This document shows, in pieces, positions 1-8,748 of a stretch of 64,000 nucleotides of DNA. Origin of the DNA: Planctomycetota bacterium (lineage in GTDB: Bacteria > Planctomycetota > Phycisphaerae > Phycisphaerales > Phycisphaeraceae). The notes below the pieces were generated by a model. It had not been told where the DNA came from. It did no database searches and was given only the letters and a program-made list of their open reading frames with translations. Both the position numbers and the translations under genes were made by a program. The stretch covers positions 124,001 through 188,000 of the forward strand of contig JAJRXX010000062.1 of the NCBI GenBank assembly GCA_024276075.1. Direction: 5' to 3'. Position 1 is the stretch's first letter. Each line of letters begins with the position of its first letter.

Positions 1-1931
1 TCGGGTGCACGCAGCGAGCTTTTGACGTTCTTAACAACAGCATCGAGCATGACAGCGAGATCGGTCGATCGGCGCTTCGCTACGGGAGGGGAGGCGAACA
101 TACGCATCGCCGAGATAAAATCGCTTAAACGGTGACTCTGATCGACGATGGTTTGCGAAGCGACCTGCTCCTTGGACCCGGGCGAAAGTGTTCTAGTAAG
201 TAACTGAGCACGCCCCGAGATGACCGCAAGGGGATTATTCATCTCGTGCGCAGCACCGCCGGCCATCTCACCGAGACGGGCGAGCGACTGAGTTTGCGTG
301 AGCTTTTCCTGAGTCTCCGCCAAAGCGCGATTCACGTCAGCCAGTGCACGGTTGGCCTGAGCGAGGTCCTCACCCAAACGGCGTACGCCTTCGTGTTGGG
401 CGGCGGCGGCAATGGCGGAACCCCAGCTAAATGTCAACGCCTCCATCTGGTTCGGGGGCGGCAGCGACACGCGATCATGCACCATCACCGCGACGGTGCC
501 CCATCCCCCGTTTAACGGCAGCAAATGCAGCTTACGAGGGTCTTCTGATTCAATTAGATGATCGGCGATCCATGGCAGCACGCTCATGAGCGACATCGAA
601 AGCGTCTGGTCACCCGACAAGTTCGCCAGATCGGGTGAATACGAAGGCGGCTCGACAAACTCCGTGCGAATCAACCCGCCTTGATCGTTGTATTGACTGA
701 CCAACCAAACCATGTCGTCACCGGCTGTGATGTCGCCCGGCTGATACAGCATGGCACAGTAACCCGTGCCCAACACCGATGAAACACTCTTGACAACGGC
801 GTCGAGGACGTCCTGTACAGTCCGCCCCGGCGTGGCCTGTTTGTGAAACGTGCTTACGGTCTCGAGTACACGTGACTGACGCGCAGCTGTGTTGGTGCGT
901 CGTTCGAGCGCGCTGTTGAGTTGTCCCAACGCCACATTCGCCTGCTGAATTGACTGGAGGAACAATTCTCGCGAGGGCTGGTCGTTTAGCCCCAACACCT
1001 CCGAACGCTGCTGGAGCTCTTCATGAAGCTGACGCGTGATCTTGTGGACGACTTTGGGAATCAGCCCAAGCTCCAGTGCCATGTTGTCAATGTCGTGCCT
1101 GAAGACGAAATTCCCGCTATAACCGATGTGATTCAGGCGAACCAGCAAGTCGGCCAAGGTCACCAGCCCGATGATCCTGCGGTGCCCCAACTGCGGGAGC
1201 GTTTCGTAATCCGATCCGTGCAGCCAAATACAGTCCTGTATCCAGTACGGCAGCAGCCATTGCTCCGAGAGGCGCTTGCCTGCTGTGTGGTGATCGATAC
1301 CCATCACCTTGCGTTCAAATACCGATATATTGCTCTGATTGAGTTCCGCTAATTCGATCACGCGTGAGTAACTCTTGGGCAAAACGTAATCGAGCGCGAT
1401 TTTGCCGACATCGTGCATCAACCCGCAGACGAATGCCTCCGCAGCAGGCAGGTCGGAGAGATTGGGGTGCGCCGCAGCGATCAGTTCCGCGGCAATCCCG
1501 ACCGCCAGGCTGTGTCGCCAGAAATTTTCACGGTCGAACTTGTAGTTTGCATGGATGACACCGTCGTCGCCGAACTTGCCCGACGCGACGTTTTGCGAAC
1601 CGGTATCGGGGTTGTCAAACAGCTCGAACACCTTGATCGACAAAGCGGCGTTTCGGATCGCATTAAAACCAAGCAAAACGACTGCTTTGTCGATCGTCAT
1701 GGTATTGTCGCGCACGCCACGGTCGGCACGCCGGCACATTGACAGAACCTTGGCGGTGAGGGTCTGGTCGGAGCTGACCAACTCGATGACCTCACGGGCA
1801 TTTGTATCATCGCTGGCGGTGAGGGTCAGCAGCTTCGTGGCGATCGCGGGCAGGGTGGGCAGCGAGTCGATCTGCCGTAGTATCAGCTCGATGCGACGGG
1901 CTTGAGCGGGTTCGGTCGTGACAGTACTCAT
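1..1931 (-). CDS. HDOD-domain sensor histidine kinase (3' end outside window)
   Basis: Reads without a stop from an ATG at 1931 to the left edge, so at least 643 codons are present and the C-terminus is missing. The N-terminal third is an HDOD module (HD-related, non-hydrolytic signalling domain; GLMHDVGKI near residue 170). A GAF-like region follows at about residues 340-500, then a coiled coil and a HisKA dimerisation box with GGAAHEMNNPL; the phospho-accepting His is about residue 562. The HATPase domain should lie beyond the edge. No membrane segment is seen, so the sensor is probably cytoplasmic. It lies 85 bp downstream of a response regulator on the same strand and the two probably form a two-component pair. 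HDOD joined to a kinase is uncommon outside Planctomycetota and Deltaproteobacteria (family knowledge); the signal is unknown. Confidence 0.85.
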   Translation of the reverse strand, partial: MSTVTTEPAQARRIELILRQIDSLPTLPAIATKLLTLTASDDTNAREVIELVSSDQTLTAKVLSMCRRADRGVRDNTMTIDKAVVLLGFNAIRNAALSIKVFELFDNPDTGSQNVASGKFGDDGVIHANYKFDRENFWRHSLAVGIAAELIAAAHPNLSDLPAAEAFVCGLMHDVGKIALDYVLPKSYSRVIELAELNQSNISVFERKVMGIDHHTAGKRLSEQWLLPYWIQDCIWLHGSDYETLPQLGHRRIIGLVTLADLLVRLNHIGYSGNFVFRHDIDNMALELGLIPKVVHKITRQLHEELQQRSEVLGLNDQPSRELFLQSIQQANVALGQLNSALERRTNTAARQSRVLETVSTFHKQATPGRTVQDVLDAVVKSVSSVLGTGYCAMLYQPGDITAGDDMVWLVSQYNDQGGLIRTEFVEPPSYSPDLANLSGDQTLSMSLMSVLPWIADHLIESEDPRKLHLLPLNGGWGTVAVMVHDRVSLPPPNQMEALTFSWGSAIAAAAQHEGVRRLGEDLAQANRALADVNRALAETQEKLTQTQSLARLGEMAGGAAHEMNNPLAVISGRAQLLTRTLSPGSKEQVASQTIVDQSHRLSDFISAMRMFASPPVAKRRSTDLAVMLDAVVKNVKSSLRAP

Positions 1932-2016
1932 GAATAAAACCAACCCAATCCAAATAGTTCACCTACCGCAATTAGGCAGGCCGACATGGCTTGGTTGCGT
2001 CTCCCATCTGTTGCAC

Positions 2017-2613
2017 TCACAACTCAAGCATGGCGTGGACGCGCTTTAGAAGCTGATCGATGTTGAACGGTTTTTTAATAAACTCATCCGCGCCGGCTTC
2101 GAGCAAACCCTCGATCTCGTCCTGATTCACGACGCCTGACACGATGATGATCATCATCCCACGCAGTTCCGAATTCTCACGCACGGTCTTGCAGACGACG
2201 TTGCCGTTGATGTCCGGGAGCATATAGTCCAAGATCATCAAGTCGGGCTTAAATTGTTCGGTGATCACACCCGCGTCGTAACCCGTCAAAGCGGTCTTGA
2301 CGTCGAGCCTGTTATCCCGGCTAAAGACATCGACGAATAAATCGATAATCTCCTGATCGTCGTCGACGACGAGCACACGTCGTTTCCCGCCGTCGAGCCG
2401 ATCAAATGGGATGCCGTTCTCCCGCATAAATCGCAGCAGACCCTCGCGTGGGATACGCCTGAATCGGCTACCCGGCACACGGAATCCTTGCAGACGCCCC
2501 GTGTCGAAACAACGGATAATCGTCTGCTGTGAGAGCTTGCAGATCTCCGCGGCTTCACCGGTGGTGAATACCTGTTTCGAATCAAATTTCGATGCGTCTT
2601 CGGGTGAAGGCAT
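2017..2613 (-). CDS. Response regulator with N-terminal excisionase-like HTH and C-terminal receiver
   Basis: 198 residues from the ATG at 2613, chosen because AGGAGAGGG stands just upstream; an in-frame upstream start at 2670 lacks such a site. Residues about 13-65 form a MerR/excisionase-type winged helix (FTTGEAAEICKLSQQTI, with the RRIPREGL wing) and residues 78-198 a CheY-like receiver with the acidic pocket DDD at 84-86, the phospho-acceptor Asp129 (MILDYMLPD) and the conserved Lys before Pro (IKKPF). The order is the reverse of common regulators, where the receiver comes first. It is followed by the HDOD kinase gene, its likely phosphodonor. Targets unknown. Confidence 0.85.
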   Translation of the reverse strand: MPSPEDASKFDSKQVFTTGEAAEICKLSQQTIIRCFDTGRLQGFRVPGSRFRRIPREGLLRFMRENGIPFDRLDGGKRRVLVVDDDQEIIDLFVDVFSRDNRLDVKTALTGYDAGVITEQFKPDLMILDYMLPDINGNVVCKTVRENSELRGMMIIIVSGVVNQDEIEGLLEAGADEFIKKPFNIDQLLKRVHAMLEL

Positions 2614-2911
2614 AGCTCTGTACCCTCTCCTGTATCCCGGTTTTTGTGCTACAAGGCGCAAATCGACCACGCCTGTCTTACCTATCTTGCCTGCTTTAAC
2701 ATCGGTTTGCCCGAAGAGCGACTTGATAGGTCTAAGCGTAGTGGTTCAAGCCAATAACATTGCCCCGACCAACGTCAATTCAGAACACCACCGCCCCAAG
2801 GCTTGGGTCGGTATAGCCGCGACCAGACACATGGAAAATGACAATTGAGAGGTGATTACACACCGACACACAGTGCTCATCGCGCACACCGCTTGGCCGA
2901 TAAACGAAAAC

Positions 2912-3565
2912 CTATTTCAGCTCGACCGACCAATAAGCGTGGTCTAGGAACGCACGCCAACTGGCGTATTTATCGGAACCCAGACGAAGACTAATCACCG
3001 GGTTGCGCCGAGGCTGAACCGGCTTGCGGGTGAGTTTCATATTGGCCTGGACGGGTGTACGACCACCTTTGCGAGCATTGCACCGCACGCAGCAGCACAC
3101 GAGGTTTGTCCATGTGCTCACGCCGCCCTGGCTACGCGGGACCACATGATCCAGGCTCAACTCGGAAATGGGGAATCGGTGACCACAAAATTGGCAGCGG
3201 TTCTGGTCCCTGGCAAATATGTTGCGGCGGTTGAGCTTGACGCCTTGGGCGGGCAGCCGATCGTAGCCCATCAGGCGGATCACCTTTGGCACAGCGATGT
3301 GCATCCGCACGGTTCTCACCCACTCGTAATGGTCGCCGGCGATGCCCTGGATACCGCCCATGAAGGAATCTCGCAGCCCGCTCAACTCGGTCCAGCTCTC
3401 AAAATCGTGGGGGGTGTATGAACCATCGTCGACGCGGATCGCTTCGGCCAGGTCCTTGAATAGCAGTGAGAACGCGCGTCGGGCGTCGGTGACGCGAACG
3501 GCCATCCACATCTTGTTCAGCACGAGGACTTGTGCGTTTAAACTTGTAGCCTGACCGGGTGTCAC
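2912..3565 (-). CDS. HNH endonuclease family protein
   Basis: 217 residues from a GTG at 3565. The C-terminal half is a classical HNH nuclease fold: RRNIFARDQNRCQFCG, then LSLDHVVPRSQGG, then TNLVCCCVRCNARKGG, giving the catalytic His (in DHV), the central Asn and two Cys-x2-Cys zinc knuckles. The N-terminal half (LVLNKMWMAVRVTDARRAF) matches the stand-alone HNH proteins widespread in Planctomycetota and Cyanobacteria, whose role is not established; they are not tied to introns or restriction systems. No methyltransferase or phage gene is next to it. It may act in DNA repair or processing (inference). Confidence 0.85.
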   Translation of the reverse strand: MTPGQATSLNAQVLVLNKMWMAVRVTDARRAFSLLFKDLAEAIRVDDGSYTPHDFESWTELSGLRDSFMGGIQGIAGDHYEWVRTVRMHIAVPKVIRLMGYDRLPAQGVKLNRRNIFARDQNRCQFCGHRFPISELSLDHVVPRSQGGVSTWTNLVCCCVRCNARKGGRTPVQANMKLTRKPVQPRRNPVISLRLGSDKYASWRAFLDHAYWSVELK

Positions 3566-3752
3566 AAGATTTTCTCACTGGTAATTAGACGTCATGAAGA
3601 TGCTAGCGGGTCGGCACCCTCAATTCAACGGCTACGAAACCCGTTCGCCACACACACCGATTGTGTATGCCCGTGTCGAAGGCCAAAAAGGGGTTGTCGT
3701 GCGGGCCGGTTGAATCATCCGTGCCACGGCAGTAGTCTTTATCGTCGATTCA

Positions 3753-3835
3753 GGGCGTGTACCGAAGCGGCCAAACGGGGCAGACTGTAAATCTGCTGGC
3801 TTATGCCTACGCTGGTTCGAATCCAGCCGCGCCCA
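3753..3835 (+). tRNA. tRNA-Tyr (GTA)
   Basis: An 83-base class II tRNA. The acceptor stem GGGCGTG (3753-3759) pairs with CGCGCCC (3828-3834), followed by discriminator A. The anticodon arm GCAGA-CTGTAAA-TCTGC carries anticodon GTA; a long variable arm precedes the T arm GCTGG-TTCGAAT-CCAGC. CCA is not encoded. No other tRNA stands nearby. Type II structure plus GTA anticodon makes Tyr certain among the alternatives. Confidence 0.97.
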
Positions 3836-3952
3836 TTAGCTACGCTCCACGGTGCTGTGGGGTCGTCTCTTATAAAATAATATTGGGTCGAAGTCTGTGG
3901 CAAACGCCAGGCGACGAACGCCACCCGCTACCCCGCTACATCAAGTATGTTA

Positions 3953-4055
3953 TACCAATCAAGATTAATACTTGCGCGACATCTGCAAACGCGAAGATAA
4001 AACAGACAATAACTTACATCACTTACGATGCGCCAGGACTATACGCAATGCGTAT
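3953..4055 (+). repeat. Family A repeat, copy A1
   Basis: One of five 102-103 bp copies in the window. It begins TACCAATCAAGATTAATAC and ends in the odd-centred palindrome ATACGCAATGCGTAT (4041-4055). The last base overlaps the TAA stop (4055-4057, complement) of the small membrane protein gene to its right. Confidence 0.9.
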
Positions 4056-4381
4056 TACCGCCGTCTTCGGAAGCGATACCGAACGATGCGCCGCCTAGAT
4101 ATCCTGTACGCCACCCGACAGCAAACGGTGATCAACAGCCCTATCCCGACGATCGAGGGACCGAAGTACAGCCTCTCCATCGCTTCGCCTCTAGCCATGT
4201 AGAGCAGCGCAACGAACATAAATAGGCCGATACCGATGAATCCGATGCCCACAGCAATTCCTGTTCGCGATAGGACGTAGACCATCTCCCACAACGTACC
4301 CATCGCCTGCCGCCTGGCCACCCTGACGGCGTGACCCGTGGAACTGTGCGTGTGTCTTTTTAGGTTTATGCTCTGACTCAT
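4055..4381 (-). CDS. Small two-helix membrane protein
   Basis: 108 residues from ATG 4381; ATG 4303 is an alternative start (74 residues) that would keep both membrane helices. Two strong hydrophobic stretches (GIAVGIGFIGIGLFMFVALL and SIVGIGLLITVCCRVAY) are joined by a short loop and followed by a very basic tail of Arg residues. The basic tail suggests the C-terminus is cytoplasmic. I do not recognise the family. Its stop codon overlaps the last base of repeat A1, so the original C-terminus may have been changed. Neither start has a convincing ribosome binding site. Confidence 0.5.
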   Translation of the reverse strand: MSQSINLKRHTHSSTGHAVRVARRQAMGTLWEMVYVLSRTGIAVGIGFIGIGLFMFVALLYMARGEAMERLYFGPSIVGIGLLITVCCRVAYRISRRRIVRYRFRRRR

Positions 4382-4574
4382 TGCATTACGCTTCATCGGC
4401 ATAACCCTTAGACACCTGAAGAACCTATCAAGGATGTCTGATTTCAAAGCCTCACAAACTTTGCCGCAACACCCGATAACACGGCAATGCCGTTGACGTA
4501 AGGTGCCCACACACAGATCGACCCTCGCCCCATTTTAAGAGGCGACAACATCCGTATAATGATCGTCGTCTCAC

Positions 4575-4871
4575 ATGGATGAAAGACGCAAACTAGCCAG
4601 AGAACCATTCGTCAACGCCTCCATCGAAGCGCTCACGCGCAGGCCCGACGGGTCTGTCCTGGTCGGGCGGGTCAGGGACCTATCCAGCGATGGCGTGGGG
4701 GTGACAGGAGACACCGCAGGCCTCAAACCCGGAGATGAGGTGACGCTAACGCTCCGATTTCCTATCGCTATCGCCCAAACGCAAGCTGCATATCAGTGTG
4801 AAATCCGGTACGTGGACCCCGGCTACTGCTTTGGCGCGCGGTTTAAAACGGTAGCTGCTGTGCCAAGGTGA
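4575..4871 (+). CDS. PilZ-domain protein
   Basis: 98 residues, a single PilZ domain. The c-di-GMP signature is visible: the basic start ERRKLAREP and, after about 30 residues, DLSSDGVGV (consensus D/N-x-S-x-x-G). PilZ proteins bind cyclic di-GMP and pass the signal to motility, polysaccharide or secretion machinery; no partner is obvious here. The last 49 bp overlap, convergently, the 3' end of the broken lipase gene on the other strand. A TATAAT-like box (4554-4559) lies just upstream of the ATG. Confidence 0.85.
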   Translation: MDERRKLAREPFVNASIEALTRRPDGSVLVGRVRDLSSDGVGVTGDTAGLKPGDEVTLTLRFPIAIAQTQAAYQCEIRYVDPGYCFGARFKTVAAVPR

Positions 4872-5746
4872 TCGGTGAACAGGAAGTAGATACCGCGCCA
4901 AGTGATCGGCGATTGCAGTTGCGGCGTCCAAGGTTTGGCTAGCCGCTCGTCCATCATTGCGCTGCTGCGCAGGACGGTGCCGTCGCCCGGCGCCCACTCG
5001 GCAAGCGAGACCCGTCCCGTAGCACGATCGACCAAAACGACGGACTCGGTCGGCTCCGCGTCTCCTGCGAACAGGTATATCTCGACACCCTCCGGCGGCT
5101 TGGCCGGCGCGTCTAACGCAGCCGCGAACCGCTCAGCCCGCTTCAGACACTTGCGCAAGTGGTCCAGCGCCACGGTCCGACGAGCCTGGGCGGGAATGTC
5201 CGGCAACAGCCTAGAGCAACTGGCGTCATTAATCTTCATTGACCGGGTGGCACGGCTTGCTTGCAAGCCGTGAAATACAGATGTTTGTTACACCTACCAT
5301 CCAATCAAGATGGAAAATATTGACGCCGGTTGCTCTAGTATCTGCGCATAGGCGTTGAACACAATCGGCAAGCCCAACAGGTCCACGCGCAGCCGATCCA
5401 ATGCGCCGTCCGACACGACGCTATCGCGTAAATTTTTTAACGCCACCCCTTGCCCCACGGGTAACGCTAACAATCGAGCACCGTCGCTCGTTTGTGGGTT
5501 GGCGTAGTCGCCTCCAAATGCGCCCCAGACGACCGTGCCCGATCGCGGCTCAACGAGCTTTGAGCCCAGGATGCCCGGGATCACGATGATCGGGTTGCGG
5601 CCCGGCCCGTGATACGACGCGGCACGGGTGTAGAGCGTGCCTAAATCCGACGCAGGCAGTGCTCCGTGGCAGCCGGTCAACACCGCGGCTACAACGGTCA
5701 ATAAGATGATCCATACTTTTCTGTTTGAGGCACCGTCGATAAAAAC
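4823..5746 (-). pseudogene. Lipase/acyltransferase-like lipoprotein gene, broken by a family B element
   Basis: Two coding remnants on the minus strand. The upstream part (about 5746-5338) encodes a lipoprotein signal ending in the lipobox LTGC and then PIIVIPGILGSKL with VVWGAF, the start of an LCAT-like alpha/beta hydrolase. The downstream part (5211-4823) encodes a C-terminal piece including YLFAGDAEPTESVV and GDGTVLRSSAM, the region that follows the catalytic Asp in such lipases. Between them lies element B1 (5212-5337). The middle of the fold, including the GHSxGG nucleophile, is absent, so this is insertion with deletion. No start codon is obvious and the 5' end abuts element C1, so the gene has probably also lost its beginning. 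Confidence 0.8.
5212..5337. mobile_element. Family B MITE-like element, copy B1
   Basis: 126 bp. Ends are inverted: TAGAGCAACTGGCGTC on the left and GACGCCGGTTGCTCTA on the right. The core contains the palindrome CACGGCTTGCTTGCAAGCCG. It has no coding capacity. It interrupts the lipase-like gene. Copy B2 at 34836 is the same length and nearly identical. Confidence 0.88.
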
Positions 5747-5757
5747 GGCTAATTCCC

Positions 5758-5891
5758 TGGAAGCTGTTTCAAAACTCCTCTCCCCTGAAGGGGAGAGGCT
5801 GGGTGAGGGGTGAAAGCTTCGCAAATCATGGGCACACGACCCTCCCCCTACCCACTCGCTGACAGGGAGGGGAGTTATGAAATCGGCTCTA
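5758..5891. mobile_element. Family C palindromic element, copy C1
   Basis: About 134 bp made of two GC-rich hairpins, CCTCTCCCCT-GAA-GGGGAGAGG and a CCTCCC/GGGAGG arm, joined by a linker containing AAATCATGGGCACACG. The ends resemble those of the other C copies (AAGCTGTTTCAAAA; CGGCTCTAG). It lies between the rnfD stop and the broken lipase gene. Confidence 0.8.
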
Positions 5892-5927
5892 GTCACAACG
5901 GATTCCTTTCTTCGATACAGCCTTGTG

Positions 5928-7136
5928 TTAGCCTGCGAAACGGCTCTTTTGAAGCGAGTCCAACGGCCTGCTGGCGATACCCGCGACGGCCAGGGCAATG
6001 AAGCCGCTCACCTGCACAGCAATAGACCATTGCAGAAGGATCATGACGCCCCCGATGATCAGCCCGTACAGCAACCTGCCGCGTGTACCCATCGGTGCCG
6101 TAAGCGGTGCGAGGATTAACACAATCAATACCATTGGCGACACGAGCAAGGTGTAGGCAAGATAGATCACCGAGATCGCCGGCCCCAAGTCAATCAGCCG
6201 CCACAACACCATGGTCGTCTGCCCATGATGCGTCAGCGGCATCAGCAGCAGGCACAGCAGCATCGCGAATACCGTCGCTACGGTTGTGGGCCACCACGAC
6301 AAACGGCGGTACATCAGGTACATCCCCAAAGCGATCAACAACCCTCTGCTAGTTGCTCCGAAAGACCCCGGCACCACGCCCAACACCAACTCACCCACGG
6401 GTTGCAGCCGACCAGCGCCGAGCATATTTGGTAACGACGATGGGTCGCGCAACAAGAGTTTTTGTTGCAACAACCACTCGCCGTAAGGATCGATCCGTGC
6501 CAAGGCATCAAAATCCGTCACGGGACGGGTCGACCACCAAGGCTGAAAATCAACGTTTGTAGGCAGATCGCATATATCACCCACAGCTACCCGCTCCGAA
6601 CGCAGCACCGCGGGAGCAGAGCCGGTTCCTCCCAGCCACGCGCCGGCTGAACCACGACCCCACGCGTTTAAAAGAACCCATAAAACCAGGATCACCACCG
6701 ATACCGGGTGCACTCGCACACGGTGCGACCTGCCCACCCCGTGTGCTACGACACCCAACAGCACACCCCCCATCAATGCGACGGCTGTCCCGCACATCGC
6801 CGGCAGGGTAATACCCAGCAAAAGCCCCAAATTAATGGTGTGAAGATTCGAGTCGGGCACCCTCTCGGGTCGGGCCAACCGCAAGACCATAGTGATACAG
6901 ATGTAGGTCGCTAAGGTAACAAGCGTCAGGGTAAAAACCCCAAGTAACCCCCGCCAGCCAAAGAACAGACAACCAAAAACGAGCATCGGCACCATCAAGG
7001 TCAGCCAGAGCAGGTCGATTTGAACACGCCGGTAAACCGGACCAATCCAAGGCGGCCCCCAGTCCGAGCCAAACCCCGCTGGTTGAGGCTGGCGATCGCC
7101 GCTGTGTGCCGGTTTGGATATGATTGGCCCGTGCAT
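5928..7136 (-). CDS. rnfD: RnfD/NqrB-family membrane subunit
   Basis: 402 residues from ATG 7136, 17 bp after the rnfC stop; the frame stays open upstream but overlaps rnfC. About eight to ten membrane helices are visible. RnfD/NqrB subunits sit in the inner membrane and carry a covalent FMN on a Thr in S-G-A-T; here GSFGATSRG stands at the matching place, so the flavin site may be kept. IYLAYTLLVSPMV and LLYGLIIGGVMILLQ fit the family C-terminus. The usual partners RnfA, B, E and G are not in the window; downstream comes repeat C1 and a pseudogene. It probably works with the RnfC-like protein in membrane electron transfer, but ion pumping is doubtful without RnfA/E. Confidence 0.75.
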   Translation of the reverse strand: MHGPIISKPAHSGDRQPQPAGFGSDWGPPWIGPVYRRVQIDLLWLTLMVPMLVFGCLFFGWRGLLGVFTLTLVTLATYICITMVLRLARPERVPDSNLHTINLGLLLGITLPAMCGTAVALMGGVLLGVVAHGVGRSHRVRVHPVSVVILVLWVLLNAWGRGSAGAWLGGTGSAPAVLRSERVAVGDICDLPTNVDFQPWWSTRPVTDFDALARIDPYGEWLLQQKLLLRDPSSLPNMLGAGRLQPVGELVLGVVPGSFGATSRGLLIALGMYLMYRRLSWWPTTVATVFAMLLCLLLMPLTHHGQTTMVLWRLIDLGPAISVIYLAYTLLVSPMVLIVLILAPLTAPMGTRGRLLYGLIIGGVMILLQWSIAVQVSGFIALAVAGIASRPLDSLQKSRFAG

Positions 7137-7153
7137 ATCAACGATCCGCTTTC

Positions 7154-8470
7154 TTAAGGTGCCACCGTCTGTCGAAAGGTCTGCGCCAAAGGCAACGACG
7201 ACGGACACGTGTGCGAGCACAACCCGCAATCGATACACCACTGCAACTGCTGGTGAAGATAGCGGTTTTCCGGGTCTTCCTGGCACAACTCATACAGCCG
7301 ATTCGGCCTCAGTCCCGTGGGACAGGTATCCACGCACCAACCGCAAGAGATACAAGGCTCCGGCACAACGGGTGTAACCCGCCTCATGATTGTAATAAGC
7401 ATCTCATGATCAGAAACGACCGGCTCGATCTGCTGGCCGCCTTGCCCGGTTTGAGCCGTGAGCGTCCGATCAGCCATGGGATTACCCAGCACGATCCGGT
7501 CACCTGCATTCATCGCGTCACCCAAGCGCGCATCGAGACTCGAAAGCGGCTGACCCGGTATGGCGTAGCAGGCTGTCATCGGGTCATCAGGCCCCGGCCA
7601 ACCGATCATCATCGGCCTAACGATGTCAAACCGTCGTAGCGTAAACCAGCGTGCGATACGGATCGCTGTCCACGGATTAATCAGCATCACACCGACGTCG
7701 CGCACGGGGTTCGCACCCACACGTAGTCTCCGGCCCCCAGGCGTGTGCGCCGAGACCACCAGTGTCGGGTCTGCGCAGGGGTAGACGTTATCCCACGTCA
7801 CCAGGCGCACCTGGAAATTCCGACAGCTCTGCCGAATCCGTGGCACCACCGTCGAACTCCTCGAAGCCAAGATGATCACACGCTGTGCCTCGACCAAGTC
7901 CGCAAGGATCATGGTCCCGAACACCATGTCGTCGGGAAAACTCACCACCAGGCTGCTGCGCACAGGAAACGGCGGGTAGCTGTCCAGACCCACGCAGATC
8001 AATGTATCGGGCTTGTGTTCGTGCGCTGCTCGCAGTTGAGGCTCCAGCCCGACACCCCCGTCGCGGACCGCCCAGCGTCCCATCCCGCGCATCACGTCGA
8101 GCCAATGGTCGATCCGCCGTTCACGAGGCGGATCAAGGTCCATCGCTGTGGGCACGTTCTCCTGATCGGGTTCGATTCTGACGACCCATTGCTGCGCTTC
8201 GGATTGTGAGCCTCCGCTTTCCCCACCACCGCCAACCGGGATCACCTCTCGGACCACACCAGCCACCGGGCTTGTACAAGCGGCTGTGTCTGACGGTTCC
8301 CGGTTGGCTATTAATTGTCCCCGACTAACTGTCTGCCCCACGGCTATCACCGGTTGATTGGGACACACGACTTGGATGGGTTGAGCCTGCAGCGTGTCCG
8401 GAGGCGATGGCAGCCGGATAGGTCGCCCAGGCGTAAATTGCATTCCACCAATGGCCCTGTTCATGGCCAT
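7154..8470 (-). CDS. rnfC: RnfC-like 2x[4Fe-4S] electron transport subunit
   Basis: 438 residues from ATG 8470 (a second ATG lies at 8464). An N-terminal barrel-sandwich domain (FTPGRPIRLPSPP to TSPVAGVVREV) is followed by a Rossmann-like middle, an SLBB-like region (GGRRLRVGANPVRDVGV) and two ferredoxin motifs, CISCGWCVDTCP and CIDCGLCSHTCP, near the C-terminus. This is the RnfC layout. The conserved nucleotide/flavin-loop sequence G-A-E-C-E-P-Y of typical RnfC is not seen; DTLICVGLDSYPPFPVRS stands in its place. The electron donor may therefore not be NADH. It overlaps nothing and is co-directional with rnfD, 17 bp apart. It is divergent from nadA. Confidence 0.78.
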   Translation of the reverse strand: MAMNRAIGGMQFTPGRPIRLPSPPDTLQAQPIQVVCPNQPVIAVGQTVSRGQLIANREPSDTAACTSPVAGVVREVIPVGGGGESGGSQSEAQQWVVRIEPDQENVPTAMDLDPPRERRIDHWLDVMRGMGRWAVRDGGVGLEPQLRAAHEHKPDTLICVGLDSYPPFPVRSSLVVSFPDDMVFGTMILADLVEAQRVIILASRSSTVVPRIRQSCRNFQVRLVTWDNVYPCADPTLVVSAHTPGGRRLRVGANPVRDVGVMLINPWTAIRIARWFTLRRFDIVRPMMIGWPGPDDPMTACYAIPGQPLSSLDARLGDAMNAGDRIVLGNPMADRTLTAQTGQGGQQIEPVVSDHEMLITIMRRVTPVVPEPCISCGWCVDTCPTGLRPNRLYELCQEDPENRYLHQQLQWCIDCGLCSHTCPSSLPLAQTFRQTVAP

Positions 8471-8558
8471 TATCTTAATCCAAATCCGTCTGTACCTTTG
8501 CGTTAACCGCTGTCGAGCCGCCCGGTAGTGGGTCAGTGTAAATCCGAGCGTCACCGCG

Positions 8559-8585
8559 ACGAGCCGCGACCGTCAGGGAGCGGTC
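8559..8585 (+). repeat. Family D core repeat, copy D1
   Basis: Carries the core CCGCGACCGTCAGGGAGCGG, which can fold as GACCG-TCAGGGAG-CGGTC. It stands between the rnfC start and nadA. Five copies of this core occur in the window. Confidence 0.85.
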
Positions 8586-8713
8586 CTCTTCTGCTTTGAA
8601 AACCCCTTACCACCAGCATTTCGAACGACAATTCCCGCCAAAATATTCAAACTGCCCCACTACCAACCGCCCCTATTTCTCATGCACCCCTGCTGCGGGC
8701 GAGCCGATACCTA

Positions 8714-8719
8714 TATAAT
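8714..8719 (+). promoter_or_regulatory. Probable -10 box of nadA
   Basis: A perfect TATAAT 30 bp upstream of the nadA start, followed by the ribosome binding site GAAAGGA at 8734-8740. No clear -35 box is visible 17 bp upstream. Confidence 0.5.
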
Positions 8720-8748
8720 GAAAGGTCTGGTACGAAAGGACTAGGTTC

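Noticed and set aside
3739-3924. Minus-strand frame over tRNA-Tyr
   Set aside because: It runs across the tRNA gene and has no protein features.
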